The notes under the pieces: model-generated
Told to the model about the DNA's origin: nothing
Databases searched by the model: none
What the model saw: only the letters and a program-made list of their open reading frames with translations
Assembly: GCA_015257125.1 (NCBI GenBank)
Contig: JABZKU010000001.1
Location: forward strand, 1-64,000
Length of the DNA stretch: 64,000 nucleotides
Direction: 5' to 3'
Origin: Prevotellaceae bacterium
Lineage (GTDB): Bacteria; Bacteroidota; Bacteroidia; Bacteroidales; Bacteroidaceae
Made by a program: the position numbers and the translations under genes
Shown: positions 8,880 to 17,105 of the stretch, one piece after another
Layout of the letters: every line of letters begins with the position of its first letter
How positions within the stretch are numbered: the stretch's first letter is position 1

Positions 8880-9020
8880 GGGAAGCCAAGCAGCGCGTCG
8901 CGATAGTATTCATATTGCTTGCGGCGCAGGGCAATCTCTCGCGGCAGTCCCTCCGCTGATGGAGTCCGTCAGCGTGTCGAAGCGGTCGAGGATTTCCACA
9001 ATGCGGCGCTGCTCCGAGAG
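8880..9020 (-). pseudogene. HsdS (type I restriction specificity) C-terminal relic
   Basis: Minus-strand translation gives LSEQRRIVEILDRFDTLTDS followed by ISGG, then after a 1-base frameshift EIALRRKQYEYYRDALLGF. This is the usual C-terminal end of Bacteroidales HsdS subunits. Nothing of hsdR, hsdM or the HsdS target domains is nearby, so it is a remnant of a lost or rearranged type I system. 8286-8538 and 8771-8879 show no gene. Confidence 0.7.
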
Positions 9021-9135
9021 AGGAGGGGAGGGGCACACTCTGCGAAGTTACAATTTTTTCTCGGGAGGGCGGTGCGCCGAGGGGCGTTTTTTCGCCCCCT
9101 GCCCACGAGGGGCGCCGGGCGGCGCACGGCAGCCG

Positions 9136-9530
9136 CTCAACGCGTACGCGTGACGCGCGCCCGTCCGGCGTTTTCCGACTTTTTGCCTTCACCTCTTCAC
9201 TTTTCGCCTGCAAGGTGTTGAGCGTCAGTGTATTGCGTGTGAAGGTTTCACCCCTCGTGTGTTCACGCCGATTTACGCACAATCGTTTGAAATAGAGAGT
9301 GTTGCGTGTGAAGGCTTCACCTTGCGCCCCGGTCTTCACCGCTTTCGGCCACTTTTGCCCGCGGTCGTGAGAAGGGGCGAGCGGTGCGGCGGATGAAGCG
9401 CAGGGTGGAGGAAAAAAGGGGGTGAAATCTTCACCCCTAATTCGTTGTGCATGAGTGTATTGCCGGGGTGGGTGAAGGTGTGAAGGCAAAAAACGAAAAA
9501 TGGCTGAGTGCGCGTAACGCGCACGTGAGA
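9136..9530. repeat. Intergenic inverted-end element, copy A
   Basis: The left part (about 9136-9205: a GC-rich palindrome cgcgtacgcgtgacgcgcg, a T-rich spacer, then gccttcacctcttcac) is an imperfect inverted copy of the right part (about 9465-9530: gggtgaaggtgtgaaggc, an A-rich spacer, then gcgcgtaacgcgcac). Between them are palindromes such as gtgaaggtttcacccc, gtgaaggcttcacc and ggtgaaatcttcacccc. Copies B (36005-36255) and C (54155-54495) share the layout. No protein is supported here. Confidence 0.7.
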
Positions 9531-9589
9531 GGGAAGGGGCGAAAGGGCGGTTTCCGCCTTGCGTGCCGCAGGCGGTTGCGAAGAGTGGA

Positions 9590-9665
9590 CGAGGGACGAC
9601 GAAAAGCAGTGGACTTAGGGACGAAAGTAGACGGGTTTCGGCTGAAAGTTCGCAGGTTTTCGTGG
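9590..9665 (+). repeat. Degenerate ~21-nt tandem repeat, locus 1
   Basis: Units such as gacgaaagtagacgggtttc and gctgaaagttcgcaggtttt follow at about 21-22 bases. They match the pattern nnnGAAAGTnGAnnnnTTTTG found at 28238-28363, 35795-35855, 47680-47782 and 54570-54635. Confidence 0.5.
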
Positions 9666-9746
9666 AGTGTGGTGGCGAAGGGATGAAAACGAGAACGGGG
9701 CACGAAAAAAACGGCGGACGCCGGTGGGCGAATGAGGAGAAATTCG

Positions 9747-9754
9747 TAAATTTG
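9747..9754 (+). promoter_or_regulatory. Candidate -7 box for the DMT permease
   Basis: TAAATTTG followed by C fits the Bacteroidales -7 consensus, about 50 bases before ATG 9801. Confidence 0.5.
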
Positions 9755-9800
9755 CGCTCTCAAACGATACCTTAACGGCCGAACGGCCGATACATGCACT

Positions 9801-10829
9801 ATGAACCCTCTCTTTGCCCCCTCTTTCTCCCTGTTTTCCGCTGTGGGCGGAACTTATCTCGGCCAGTCGATCGCGCTGGCGGTGGCCGTCTCGTGGACGG
9901 TGTGCGCGCTGCTGAGCGAAACGGTGAGCCGCCGTCTCGGTGCGCACGTGGTGAACGTGCTGCGCATGGTGCTCTCGTTGCTCTTCATCGGCGCGCTGCT
10001 GTGGGTCTGCACGGGGTCGCCCCTCCCGCCGCGGGCCGATGCCACCACCTGGGGCTGGCTCTTGGCTTCGGGGCTGGTGGGCTATGTGTTCGGCGACTAT
10101 TGCCTGTTCAATGCCTATTTGCTCATCGGTTCGCGCTTCGGCCAACTCTTCATGACCATCGCCCCGGCTGTTTCGGCCGTGGCGGGGTGGATCTTGCTGG
10201 GCGAACGGCTCTCGCCGCAGGCCTTGGCGGGGATGGCGGTGACGATGACGGGCATCGCGGTGTCGATTCTCGGCCGCGGTGTGCCCGACGAGGAGGGGGA
10301 AGGGCGGCGCCGGCGCAAAGTGCGCCTCAATCTCCCGACGCGCGGCGTGCTGCTGGGCATCGGTGCCGGCGTGGGGCAGGGCTTGGGGCTGACGCTCTCG
10401 GCCGTGGGGCTCCACCACTATGCGGCGGGATGGGCGCATGGGGCGGCCGCGACAGCACCGACTGCGGCCGAGCACCTGCGTTGGCTCCTGCCGTTTGCCG
10501 CCACGCAGATGCGTGCGGTGGCGGGCTTGCCGGGCTTTCTGCTCCTTCTCTTCTTGGCGGGCAAGGGGGGCGCGCTGCGCCGTGCCTGCACCGACGGCCG
10601 CGGCTGGCTGCTCATGGCGGCCACGGTGGTGTTCGGCCCCTTTGTGGGGGTGTCGCTCTCGCTCATGGCCACACAATACACCTCGACGGGGGTGGCGATG
10701 ACGATCATGTCGCTCTCGCCCGTGCTCATCCTCTGGCCGGCGCATGTGCTCTTCGGACAGCGCGTGACGCGCCGGGAAGTGGTGGGGGCGCTCATCAGTG
10801 TGGCGGGCGTGGCGCTCTTCTTCGTGTGA
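9801..10829 (+). CDS. EamA/DMT-family permease
   Basis: Predicted inner-membrane metabolite exporter of the drug/metabolite transporter superfamily with two EamA repeats. The 342 residues carry about ten hydrophobic segments, with a charged cytoplasmic linker around residues 160-175 (DEEGEGRRRRKVR). Landmarks are the ALLSETVSRR region after the first helix, WILLGERLSPQALAGMAVTM in the first repeat and LFGQRVTRREVVGALI in the second, both typical end-of-repeat segments. The substrate cannot be inferred. ATG 9801 is preferred over the other-frame starts because it opens the hydrophobic frame about 50 bases after a -7 box. It is GC-rich like core genes, and it stands alone, downstream of repeat-rich DNA. 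Confidence 0.8.
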   Translation: MNPLFAPSFSLFSAVGGTYLGQSIALAVAVSWTVCALLSETVSRRLGAHVVNVLRMVLSLLFIGALLWVCTGSPLPPRADATTWGWLLASGLVGYVFGDYCLFNAYLLIGSRFGQLFMTIAPAVSAVAGWILLGERLSPQALAGMAVTMTGIAVSILGRGVPDEEGEGRRRRKVRLNLPTRGVLLGIGAGVGQGLGLTLSAVGLHHYAAGWAHGAAATAPTAAEHLRWLLPFAATQMRAVAGLPGFLLLLFLAGKGGALRRACTDGRGWLLMAATVVFGPFVGVSLSLMATQYTSTGVAMTIMSLSPVLILWPAHVLFGQRVTRREVVGALISVAGVALFFV

Positions 10830-10860
10830 GGGGAGAAATAAATAGTGGGATAAAATGTGT

Positions 10861-10890
10861 GTTGTACAAAATAATGTACTATATTTGCAG
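10861..10890 (+). promoter_or_regulatory. Promoter for the small gene pair 10906/11192
   Basis: TATATTTG sits about 18-19 bases after a TTG in gttgtacaaa, matching the Bacteroidales -33/-7 layout. The ATG at 10906 follows at once. Confidence 0.55.
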
Positions 10891-10905
10891 CGTAAGTTGA
10901 AGGAT

Positions 10906-11073
10906 ATGGCAACAGAAAACGAACCTATCATTGAAAAACTTCTCACAGAAGGTGAGAATGAATTGATCGAAGCCATCAGAAATTACCACAGGGCTTATCC
11001 CAATGGGAATGTTCGGCTCAAACGATATGCACGAGATGTTTTCGATCTCCTGATGAGAAGTTGTTATCGATAA
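10906..11073 (+). CDS. Small uncharacterised protein, 55 residues
   Basis: A short acidic N-terminus (MATENEPIIEKLLTEGENEL) followed by a basic helix-forming C-terminus with KRYARDVFDLLMRSCYR. There is no signal peptide or membrane segment. The start at 10906 is chosen because an in-frame start at 10855 would overlap the promoter. It is followed after about 120 bases by a DUF5053-like gene, and the two are probably co-transcribed up to the terminator at 11476. Function unknown. The context beside a defence pair is suggestive only. Confidence 0.6.
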   Translation: MATENEPIIEKLLTEGENELIEAIRNYHRAYPNGNVRLKRYARDVFDLLMRSCYR

Positions 11074-11191
11074 GCTTACGCCGGTGGCATGCTGCCGACT
11101 CTCCCGATGCCGAACAGGGCAGACGGCCACCAAGGCACCGCTTCGCGGCCGATGGAAATCGGCTGTTCACCCACTAAAAACAGAAAATGAT

Positions 11192-11452
11192 ATGATGACA
11201 GTTGTTTCTAAATCAGACCGCATCACGGATATGCGTCGCCGTTTTGACGACGTGGAAGATTTTATTTGCTGGGGCGAAATAGCCGAAGCCTATTTCGATC
11301 GCAGTGCGTCTTGGTTCTATCACAAACTCAATGGGCATGACGGCAATGGCCGACCGGACGGCTTCACCCGATCGGAAGCCGAACAACTGCGCGGTGCGTT
11401 CTTGGACTTGGCCGACCGGCTGCGTAAAACGGCGGAGCAACTCGAATTCTGA
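11192..11452 (+). CDS. DUF5053-like small protein
   Basis: About 86 residues. The segment DRITDMRRRFDDVEDF followed by ICWGEIAEAYFDRSASWFYH and LNGHDGNG resembles DUF5053 proteins, which are common in Bacteroidales accessory DNA and of unknown role. The C-terminal SEAEQLRGAFLDLADRLRKT is a charged helix. Two adjacent ATGs (11192 and 11195) are possible starts, and the longer open frame back to 11084 is unsupported. A strong terminator follows. The WGEIAEAYF segment could be part of a helix-turn-helix, but this is a guess. Confidence 0.65.
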   Translation: MMTVVSKSDRITDMRRRFDDVEDFICWGEIAEAYFDRSASWFYHKLNGHDGNGRPDGFTRSEAEQLRGAFLDLADRLRKTAEQLEF

Positions 11453-11475
11453 GCGCGTGCGCTGCCGTACACACC

Positions 11476-11514
11476 AATTCCCCCTCGTGTCTTTGGACGC
11501 GAGGGGGAATTTTT
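11476..11514 (+). terminator. Terminator after the DUF5053-like gene
   Basis: Arms aattccccctcg (11476-11487) and cgagggggaatt (11500-11511) are followed by a T-run. The core hairpin recurs at 14381-14416 on the far side of the RloA/B genes. Confidence 0.85.
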
Positions 11515-11621
11515 GTGTGGGGAGGGGGTCGTGTGATGAGAGAGGGCGGGAAGAACCACCTCGTCTGTGAAAATCTCACGGTGCAGAGGACGATGGTTTT
11601 GTAAAACCATGGGGCGATCTC

Positions 11622-12060
11622 TTATTTGAGTTTGTATCGTTGATTTCTACTGGTGGGTTTTTCCGGTATGGTTCGTTCGATGACAGCGGCTTGCAGCAGC
11701 TTGCTCAAATATCGATTGCGCAGTGTTCTGTCTGTAAGTCCTAAACGTTGAGATAGGGCGGAGGCGCTCTGCGGTTCTACTAAACAAGCCAGGAGTAAGA
11801 CTAAGTTTTTTTCTTCTCGAACCGAGAAGTAATTCGGAATTAACTTGGTAAGCAACTTGGTAAGAGTTTCCTTGCTGATATTTTTAATGTCTTGTTTATC
11901 AGCTGTTTTTATGGCTGAATGAGCGGTTACTTCGAAAGCCGTTATCTTGGTAACATCGAAGTGTGGAGCTTCTCCTCCATTGTCTGATATCAAGCGTTTG
12001 ACGCGGCTAATACCTCGGTTGAACTGCACGGTTGCCGCATCATTCCAAATGTCCGGCTGA
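11622..12060 (-). pseudogene. C-terminal fragment of an ATP-binding/HTH regulator
   Basis: An open minus-strand frame reaches back to 12143, but only the part downstream of about 12060 looks like a known protein. RGISRVKRLISDNGGEAPHF resembles the end of the HATPase_c_4 region in AlbA_2-type putative regulators, and the last ~60 residues (ASALSQRLGLTDRTLRNRYL) look like a winged helix-turn-helix. The N-terminal AlbA_2 domain is missing and the frame runs into the rloB 3' end, so this is a truncated gene. Whether the fragment is expressed is unknown. Confidence 0.5.
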
Positions 12061-12079
12061 CCCCTCTTTGCTTGTGAGG

Positions 12080-12727
12080 CTATCGTTTTCCTAAGATGCT
12101 GTTGACAAGGCGATAGACTCTGGTACCCACAGACTGGGGCCATCTATCATTGGGATTGCTGTCCAACTTGCGTGCTCTTTCGATTGCCTTTTCAATTTCG
12201 GGGAGAAGTTTTGTGACTTCGTATTTCGATTCGCTATAGCCGTCCATGAGCTCACGAAGCCTGTTCTTTGTCCAAGTGTCGCCGTTGCGTTTGATTTTCT
12301 TGTTCTCGGACAATTTCTCCCTGTCTTCTTCTGCATACTGTGCCACATCTTCAAGATGCAGAATGAGCCATAGCTCAAAACAGGGGTTACTGAGACAAAA
12401 ATTGAAATATTTGTTCTGTGAACACTTCTTAGCTACACCGGAAAGCATTTTCTCCGTCCACTGGTCTTTGTCCACAACCGCCCATAACTGATCGTCTTCA
12501 TCCATATCATATTTTGCAGCAAAGTCTTGAATCTGACGATAGACATGCTCCGGACTGGACTCATTCGTATCTCTTCGCAGGATCTCGATCTGTACACCGG
12601 AGGCATGAAAGGAGACCTTCATCTGTTCGAAGTAAATGTTCTCAGTTTCCTTACCTTCTGCCGCAATGACTACAAGGCGACCGGATTTGACACCTTCCGG
12701 GCGCTCAAAGCTCTTACGCTTTCTCAT
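12080..12727 (-). CDS. rloB: RloB-family protein (AbiLii-like), defence partner
   Basis: A 215-residue RloB-type protein. It has VVIAAEGKETENIYFEQM near the start (Toprim-like first acidic residue), AVVDKDQW in the middle (DxD-type motif) and a C-terminus with NPNDRWPQSVGTRVYRLV. RloB proteins pair with RloA ATPases. The pair corresponds to AbiLi/AbiLii abortive-infection systems, where the Toprim-like partner is thought to be the effector. It begins three bases after the rloA stop, so the two are one operon. The effector target is unknown. It is AT-richer than neighbouring core genes, fitting mobile defence cargo. Confidence 0.75.
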   Translation of the reverse strand: MRKRKSFERPEGVKSGRLVVIAAEGKETENIYFEQMKVSFHASGVQIEILRRDTNESSPEHVYRQIQDFAAKYDMDEDDQLWAVVDKDQWTEKMLSGVAKKCSQNKYFNFCLSNPCFELWLILHLEDVAQYAEEDREKLSENKKIKRNGDTWTKNRLRELMDGYSESKYEVTKLLPEIEKAIERARKLDSNPNDRWPQSVGTRVYRLVNSILGKR

Positions 12728-12730
12728 CGC

Positions 12731-14053
12731 TCACCATTTTAGATTGTTGATAGGCGCAAAAAAGGGTATTGCTCCGTACCGACCTTGAAGATACCCTTTA
12801 CGAATATTTTCCCTCGGCTTGTACTCTGCAAGAGAGGTGAAATGAGAAGCTCCATCTGTAGCTTTCTCTACAAACCACACCTCGTCGGCACGAATCAGCT
12901 CTAAGTTAAGCAGATTGGATTCGTGGGTGGAGAAGATAAGTTGAGTGTCTTTGTCTGCTTTGAGGTGTCTGAAGTAATACTCAAGAATCTTCTGAGAAAG
13001 CATAGGATGCATACTTCTATCAATTTCGTCTATCAGATAGACGGTATCATTCAGACGCAAATCAATGAGCATAGGGATGAAATCCATGATTCTTATAGAA
13101 CCATCTGACTCCTCATTCATCTCAAATGCAACCTCTGTGTCACCTTCACCTTTGTGGATTGTGTTCTGCTTATAGATGGTCGTTGCGCCATTTTCATCAG
13201 ACTCGAAGAAGTAGATAGCAGAACCGGATGGAGAAGCTACAACAATGCCTTTACCGGGTTCTGCTTCCGAGAGTAGGTCCGTTACCAGTTCCTTGGGTAA
13301 TTCTATATTTTCCTTTGGCACCTTAACGCGTCGTATGTCAACAATACCGGTATTGAAATAATCAAGAAGTGATTTTGTGGCATCTGCAAATTGCTTATCT
13401 TTTTCCACACGGATTGACAGCCCTTCGAACTTTGTTTTTGGGAAGATGATTTTCAGATTCTCTTTCATCCAGCGATAGACCTCACTGATTGCACCGATGC
13501 CTTTACCGTTTCGCTTGATGTATTCAGAAAGAAAGCTGTCACTCTTAGGAGTACTCTTGCTGATGAAGCCCACAAGCTGCTTTTCCTCTTCGTTGGCCGT
13601 GTAGGTGCCAAAGGTGAAACAGTTGCCATCGGCCACCACCTTACGTGTATAGATCTCCGTGTCTGAACGACTGTTGATTTCGAACAACCATTCTTCAACC
13701 AGACCTTTCACAGAGAATTCAACGCCATAGGCGTAGTATTTCCCGCCAACCTTGATTTCCATTTCAACCTTAGAAGGCTTATTTCCTAATTCCGCGAGCT
13801 TAAAAGGTTCTAATTCATTCTTCGGAACACCTCCCAAAGCGATCTTCTGAAGAAGGGAAACTGCCTTGATGATGTTGCTCTTACCGGAGGCATTGGCACC
13901 ATATATGATACCTGCTTTGAGTACAGAAATATCATCACGCTTTTTTGCGCGACAAACCTGTTCCGGATGCTTGTCGCTTTTACCTGCAACGAAACTGATT
14001 TGAGCTTCTTCTTTGAACGAGAATAAATTCTCAACGGTCACTCTTAATATCAT
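12731..14053 (-). CDS. rloA: RloA/AbiLi-type AAA ATPase of a defence pair
   Basis: About 440 residues with the ABC/SMC-like ATPase layout of RloA and AbiLi: N-terminal MILRVTVENLFSFKEEAQIS, Walker A GANASGKSN, a long insert, then Walker B and D-loop VYLIDEIDRSMHP and the His switch IFSTHESN. Known pairs sense phage infection and activate the RloB-like partner to stop growth. Start 14053 is chosen rather than 14086 because the earlier ATG lies inside the -7 box of a good promoter (14084-14114), and because the family usually begins close to MILxxxVxNFxSF. All catalytic motifs are intact, so unlike the nearby mcrB this system looks functional. Confidence 0.8.
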   Translation of the reverse strand: MILRVTVENLFSFKEEAQISFVAGKSDKHPEQVCRAKKRDDISVLKAGIIYGANASGKSNIIKAVSLLQKIALGGVPKNELEPFKLAELGNKPSKVEMEIKVGGKYYAYGVEFSVKGLVEEWLFEINSRSDTEIYTRKVVADGNCFTFGTYTANEEEKQLVGFISKSTPKSDSFLSEYIKRNGKGIGAISEVYRWMKENLKIIFPKTKFEGLSIRVEKDKQFADATKSLLDYFNTGIVDIRRVKVPKENIELPKELVTDLLSEAEPGKGIVVASPSGSAIYFFESDENGATTIYKQNTIHKGEGDTEVAFEMNEESDGSIRIMDFIPMLIDLRLNDTVYLIDEIDRSMHPMLSQKILEYYFRHLKADKDTQLIFSTHESNLLNLELIRADEVWFVEKATDGASHFTSLAEYKPRENIRKGYLQGRYGAIPFFAPINNLKW

Positions 14054-14083
14054 GTGATGACATATTATTACTTGTTTGAGTTG

Positions 14084-14114
14084 CAAATGTAGTCAATATA
14101 GTCACAATTTCCAA
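14084..14114 (-). promoter_or_regulatory. Promoter of rloA-rloB
   Basis: On the minus strand CTTGG (TTG at 14112-14114) is followed after 20 bases by TACATTTG (14084-14091), a good Bacteroidales -33/-7 pair placed about 30 bases before ATG 14053. Confidence 0.6.
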
Positions 14115-14380
14115 GGTTCCTGTCAAATACTTGCGAAAAGGTTGCGCAAGCTTGTGTGCGCTCACTTCCTCAAAGTGCACAGAGCAAGATCGTATATTAC
14201 TCCGGACAGCAGGCATGTCAAGTCTTGTTGTTCGCTAAAAGTTTAGATGCTGCAAATTTGGCGTTCTGATTTCTGCTAAATAGGTTGATTCATTTTACTT
14301 CATCGAAAGTCCCCCTCTCTTTCTGTTCTTCGCAAGCGCATTCTCCCGGAGCGGCTTGCACGGCAAGAAGTGAAACGCAG

Positions 14381-14416
14381 CACTCCCCCTCGTGCCGTTG
14401 GGCGCGAGGGGGAGTG
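14381..14416. repeat. Second copy of the 11476 hairpin
   Basis: Arms cactccccctcg and cgagggggagtg enclose a loop like that of 11476-11511, but there is no T-run. With that copy it brackets the RloA/B region in direct orientation. The remainder of 14115-14533 shows no gene. Confidence 0.6.
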
Positions 14417-14533
14417 CTTGTTAAAGCAACAGAACTGAAGATGCGATTTGGGAATGCTGATTTGGAACTTCGAATATAAACGTGTATTTTAGCGGAACAG
14501 AAAATATGGCGAACCTTTCAGAATAAAGTTATT

Positions 14534-14809
14534 ATGATCAGCGATGATGTCTTTTATTTGGCATGTGGAATCGGTCTCTTGCTCATCGCACGTATTTTAT
14601 ACGTGTATGGGAAGGCATGCGAGGACTTCAGAAAAGAACATCCTGAGATCGCAGAGAAAGAACGACATGAAAAAGCGATAAAGAGTGCCCTTAGGAAACG
14701 AAGAAAGCAGATTGAAAGCGAAGCCTTTCGGAAGTACCCCGGAATAGGGGGAAACTATTTGAAAAGGCGAGACTACATTAAAAGAAAGTGGAGAAAAGAC
14801 TGGAGGTAA
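14534..14809 (+). CDS. Small single-pass membrane protein
   Basis: Ninety-one residues. Residues 6-26 (VFYLACGIGLLLIARILYVY) form one membrane helix, and the rest is a highly basic, Arg/Lys-rich cytoplasmic tail (HEKAIKSALRKRRKQIE and KRKWRKDWR). No family is recognised. A strong terminator at 14837 follows directly, supporting a real transcript. Start 14534 has no competing upstream ATG. Confidence 0.55.
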   Translation: MISDDVFYLACGIGLLLIARILYVYGKACEDFRKEHPEIAEKERHEKAIKSALRKRRKQIESEAFRKYPGIGGNYLKRRDYIKRKWRKDWR

Positions 14810-14836
14810 TTTCGTCATTTTCTCTTTTTACGCATA

Positions 14837-14875
14837 GCGGTATCTTTGACGCAAAAGTCAAAGATACCGCTTTTT
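14837..14875 (+). terminator. Terminator after the small membrane protein
   Basis: Perfect arms gcggtatctttgac / gtcaaagataccgc with a six-base loop and TTTTT. Confidence 0.9.
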
Positions 14876-14889
14876 CGTTTGGTACAAAA

Positions 14890-14919
14890 GTTGTCGTCCG
14901 GTGAAGCGAGGGCGACAAC
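14890..14919 (-). terminator. Terminator of the susCD operon
   Basis: On the minus strand GTTGTCG...CGACAAC is followed by TTTTGT, just downstream of the lipoprotein gene ending at 14938. Confidence 0.6.
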
Positions 14920-14937
14920 CAGCCTATGGGATAGGAA

Positions 14938-15378
14938 TTATTTCTTGTGTTCGATTTGCAAGAGGAGTTGGGCGTGACCGCCGACCGAAACATTAGTAGA
15001 ATCGAGGACGAGGGTGTCGACCGCGTACTTGCCGACGGAGATGAGGGCGGGATTCACTTTCACCACATATTCAGCCGTGGTGCTGCCGTTGGCGAAATGC
15101 ACGTGGGGGGCGGACAAGGAAGTGGACTTGAGCGTATCGTTGAGGAGCTTGACGGGCACCTTGGCGTCGCCGACGGAGGTGCCGCGCATCAGGGTGACTT
15201 TCACTTCCTGAAGCGGCTGCGCATCGGTGAACGAGAAGCTGCGCGAGGAGTGGAAGAAGCTGTATTTGTTGACTTGACTGGCCGAAGCATCGGTCCAAGC
15301 GGGGTCTTGGCTGCAAGATACGGCAACCGCAGTGGCGAGAAGACCGGCGGCGAAGAGGGGGAGGATATGGAGTTTCAT
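14938..15378 (-). CDS. Lipoprotein of the SusC/D operon
   Basis: A 146-residue exported lipoprotein. Residues 1-21 are a signal peptide, with Cys22 in the lipobox AVSCS. Start 15378 is chosen because it directly opens the signal peptide, while the open frame upstream to 15447 lacks one. The mature part is beta-rich with no catalytic motif. It is the last gene of the susC-susD operon, where such small lipoproteins often help bind glycan at the surface (SGBP-like) or belong to the DUF4843 group. The family assignment is tentative. The operon ends at the terminator 14890. Confidence 0.65.
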   Translation of the reverse strand: MKLHILPLFAAGLLATAVAVSCSQDPAWTDASASQVNKYSFFHSSRSFSFTDAQPLQEVKVTLMRGTSVGDAKVPVKLLNDTLKSTSLSAPHVHFANGSTTAEYVVKVNPALISVGKYAVDTLVLDSTNVSVGGHAQLLLQIEHKK

Positions 15379-15478
15379 TGTGTGAGCGTCTAAAAAAGAT
15401 CCGGGAGTCGCGGGAGAGCCGTTGAGCTCCCGGATCGAAACAAACACTTATAGAAATGGGAAGTTTTTCGCGAATAAC

Positions 15479-17086
15479 TTATTTCTGGGTGAGAGGCACG
15501 GTTTGGGGCTTCTCGGCCAAGGGGTTGTAGTCTTCGGTTTTCACGGCCTTGTTGGCTTCGCGTTCCTTCTGCGGGATGGGGATGATCATCACGGGAGAGT
15601 TGGCCGGAACGTTGTAGTTGGCGCTCTGTTCGAAGCCTACGTCGCGGCGGTCGATGCCCTTGCCGAGGCGGAGGAGATCGAAGTAGGAGAGACCTTCGCC
15701 CCAGAGTTCTACGCGGCGCTGCATCCACACGGCGTCTTGCACGGCTTCGGCCGTGCCGGCGGTGAGGGTGAAGGCGGGATCGCGGTAGGTCTTGACGAAG
15801 TCGGTGAGCACCTGAGCACCTGCGGCGGGTTGGCCGCTCATGGCGAGGGCTTCGGCCTTGATGAGGTACATTTCCTCAACGCGCATGAGCAGGATGTCTT
15901 GGGCGTTGGTCGACTGATTGAGGACACTCTTATAAGAGTCGAACTTCACGTTGGTGTAAGGTCCTCTCTTTCTGGCGGTGACAAACTTCTGCTGAGCGGC
16001 AGAGAGGTTGGGGGATTGGCCTTTCTCATTGAGGAACCAGCCTTTGCGCACGTCGGTGGCGGGGATGGTGGCGTAGAGCTTACTGTTGATGCTCTTGGTG
16101 GCGCCGACCATCACATAACCGTAGGCGAAGGTGCACATGTGCGAGGGCCAGTTGACGATGCCGGAGGTGACGACGCGATCGGTTTCTTCGATCTTGATAC
16201 CCCACATCCAGTTGCTTTCGCTCATGGAGGTGAAGGTGGGCTTGCTCACGGCTGCGCGAGAGGCGGGGGCGATGCCTTCGGCGGCAGCGGCGGCAATGGC
16301 TTTGTCGGCGGCATCGGCGGCATCGGTCCAGCGCTGTTGCACGAGGGCGACACGCGCTTGGAGACCGTAGACGACGGCGGCGCTGACATAGCGGCGGTCG
16401 CTGCGTGCGGTGCCGGAAGCTTTGAGGTTGACCGCGGCGGAGTCGAGGTCATCGTTGATGCGCTTGTAAACTTCTTCGACCGTGGAGAGACGAAGCCCCT
16501 TCTTCTCAGCTTCGGCTTGGTTGTCTTCGGTGATCACAGGCACGCAGTTGGCTTGCTCGTGTCCCTTGTAGGTGAACTGGAAGCTCTGAGCGAGGGTGAA
16601 GTAGTCGAAGGCGCGAACGGCCTGAGCCTGTGCGCGGTTGTAGCGCGTAACGGGGTTGGTGTCGTCGCTCTTGACCGAGGCGAGCAGGGCGTTGCAGGCA
16701 CGGATCTGGTCGTAGCAGTTGCTCCACACCATGCGGGGGAAGGGGTCGATGACTGCGTTGTCGTCGAGGAGGGTCTCGCTGCTGAACCAGTTGTAGCCCA
16801 AGGTGAAGCAGATGGCGTCGGTGCCGCGGCAGTCAAAGCCGAGCATCACGGAGGGGTAGCCGAAGTCTCCGTGACCGCCGGCGGTGGCTGTGTAACGCGA
16901 GAAGAGACTCATGATACCGTTGACGGCCGCCGAGGCACGCTCGGGCACACGGCGATAGAGTTCCGTTTTCTGGTCTTCGGTGACGGTGTTGCCCTGCGGT
17001 GCGGTGTCGAGATCGGTGCAGCCGGGGAGGGCGAGGAGAGTGAGCAGGCCGAGCGACAACCGGCTCCATTGATATAGTGATTTCAT
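15479..17086 (-). CDS. susD: SusD/RagB-family glycan-binding lipoprotein
   Basis: Surface lipoprotein that caps its SusC partner and binds glycan. The 535 residues are the usual length. The signal peptide has a lipobox with Cys23 (LALPGCTDL). The N-terminal half is helical TPR-like (RFNRAQAQAVRAFDYFTL-type segment at about 145-170), and the C-terminus carries DILLMRVEEMYLIKAEALAM and a late VQDAVWMQRRVELWGEGL segment typical of SusD. It begins 19 bases after the susC stop. The ligand is inferred from the neighbouring fucosidase operon to be a fucosylated glycan, not shown by this sequence. Confidence 0.92.
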   Translation of the reverse strand: MKSLYQWSRLSLGLLTLLALPGCTDLDTAPQGNTVTEDQKTELYRRVPERASAAVNGIMSLFSRYTATAGGHGDFGYPSVMLGFDCRGTDAICFTLGYNWFSSETLLDDNAVIDPFPRMVWSNCYDQIRACNALLASVKSDDTNPVTRYNRAQAQAVRAFDYFTLAQSFQFTYKGHEQANCVPVITEDNQAEAEKKGLRLSTVEEVYKRINDDLDSAAVNLKASGTARSDRRYVSAAVVYGLQARVALVQQRWTDAADAADKAIAAAAAEGIAPASRAAVSKPTFTSMSESNWMWGIKIEETDRVVTSGIVNWPSHMCTFAYGYVMVGATKSINSKLYATIPATDVRKGWFLNEKGQSPNLSAAQQKFVTARKRGPYTNVKFDSYKSVLNQSTNAQDILLMRVEEMYLIKAEALAMSGQPAAGAQVLTDFVKTYRDPAFTLTAGTAEAVQDAVWMQRRVELWGEGLSYFDLLRLGKGIDRRDVGFEQSANYNVPANSPVMIIPIPQKEREANKAVKTEDYNPLAEKPQTVPLTQK

Positions 17087-17105
17087 TGTGAATCGGTTTG
17101 GAGGA

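Noticed and set aside
9100..9530. CRISPR array from repeated ttcacc / gtgaagg segments
   Set aside because: Spacing is irregular, repeats are palindromic and vary, and no cas genes are present.
9615..10976. 453-residue minus-strand open frame rich in His and Arg
   Set aside because: It runs opposite the DMT permease, whose membrane helices are clear, and then through repeat DNA; composition is an artefact.
11084..11194. Earlier start of the DUF5053-like gene
   Set aside because: The upstream part has no family similarity and the RBS-proximal ATGs at 11192/11195 give the typical N-terminus.
15422..17077. Long plus-strand open frame opposite susD (551 residues)
   Set aside because: It mirrors the codon bias of the minus-strand SusD gene, is rich in Gly/Val/Glu from reading GC-rich codons backwards, and has no recognisable domain.
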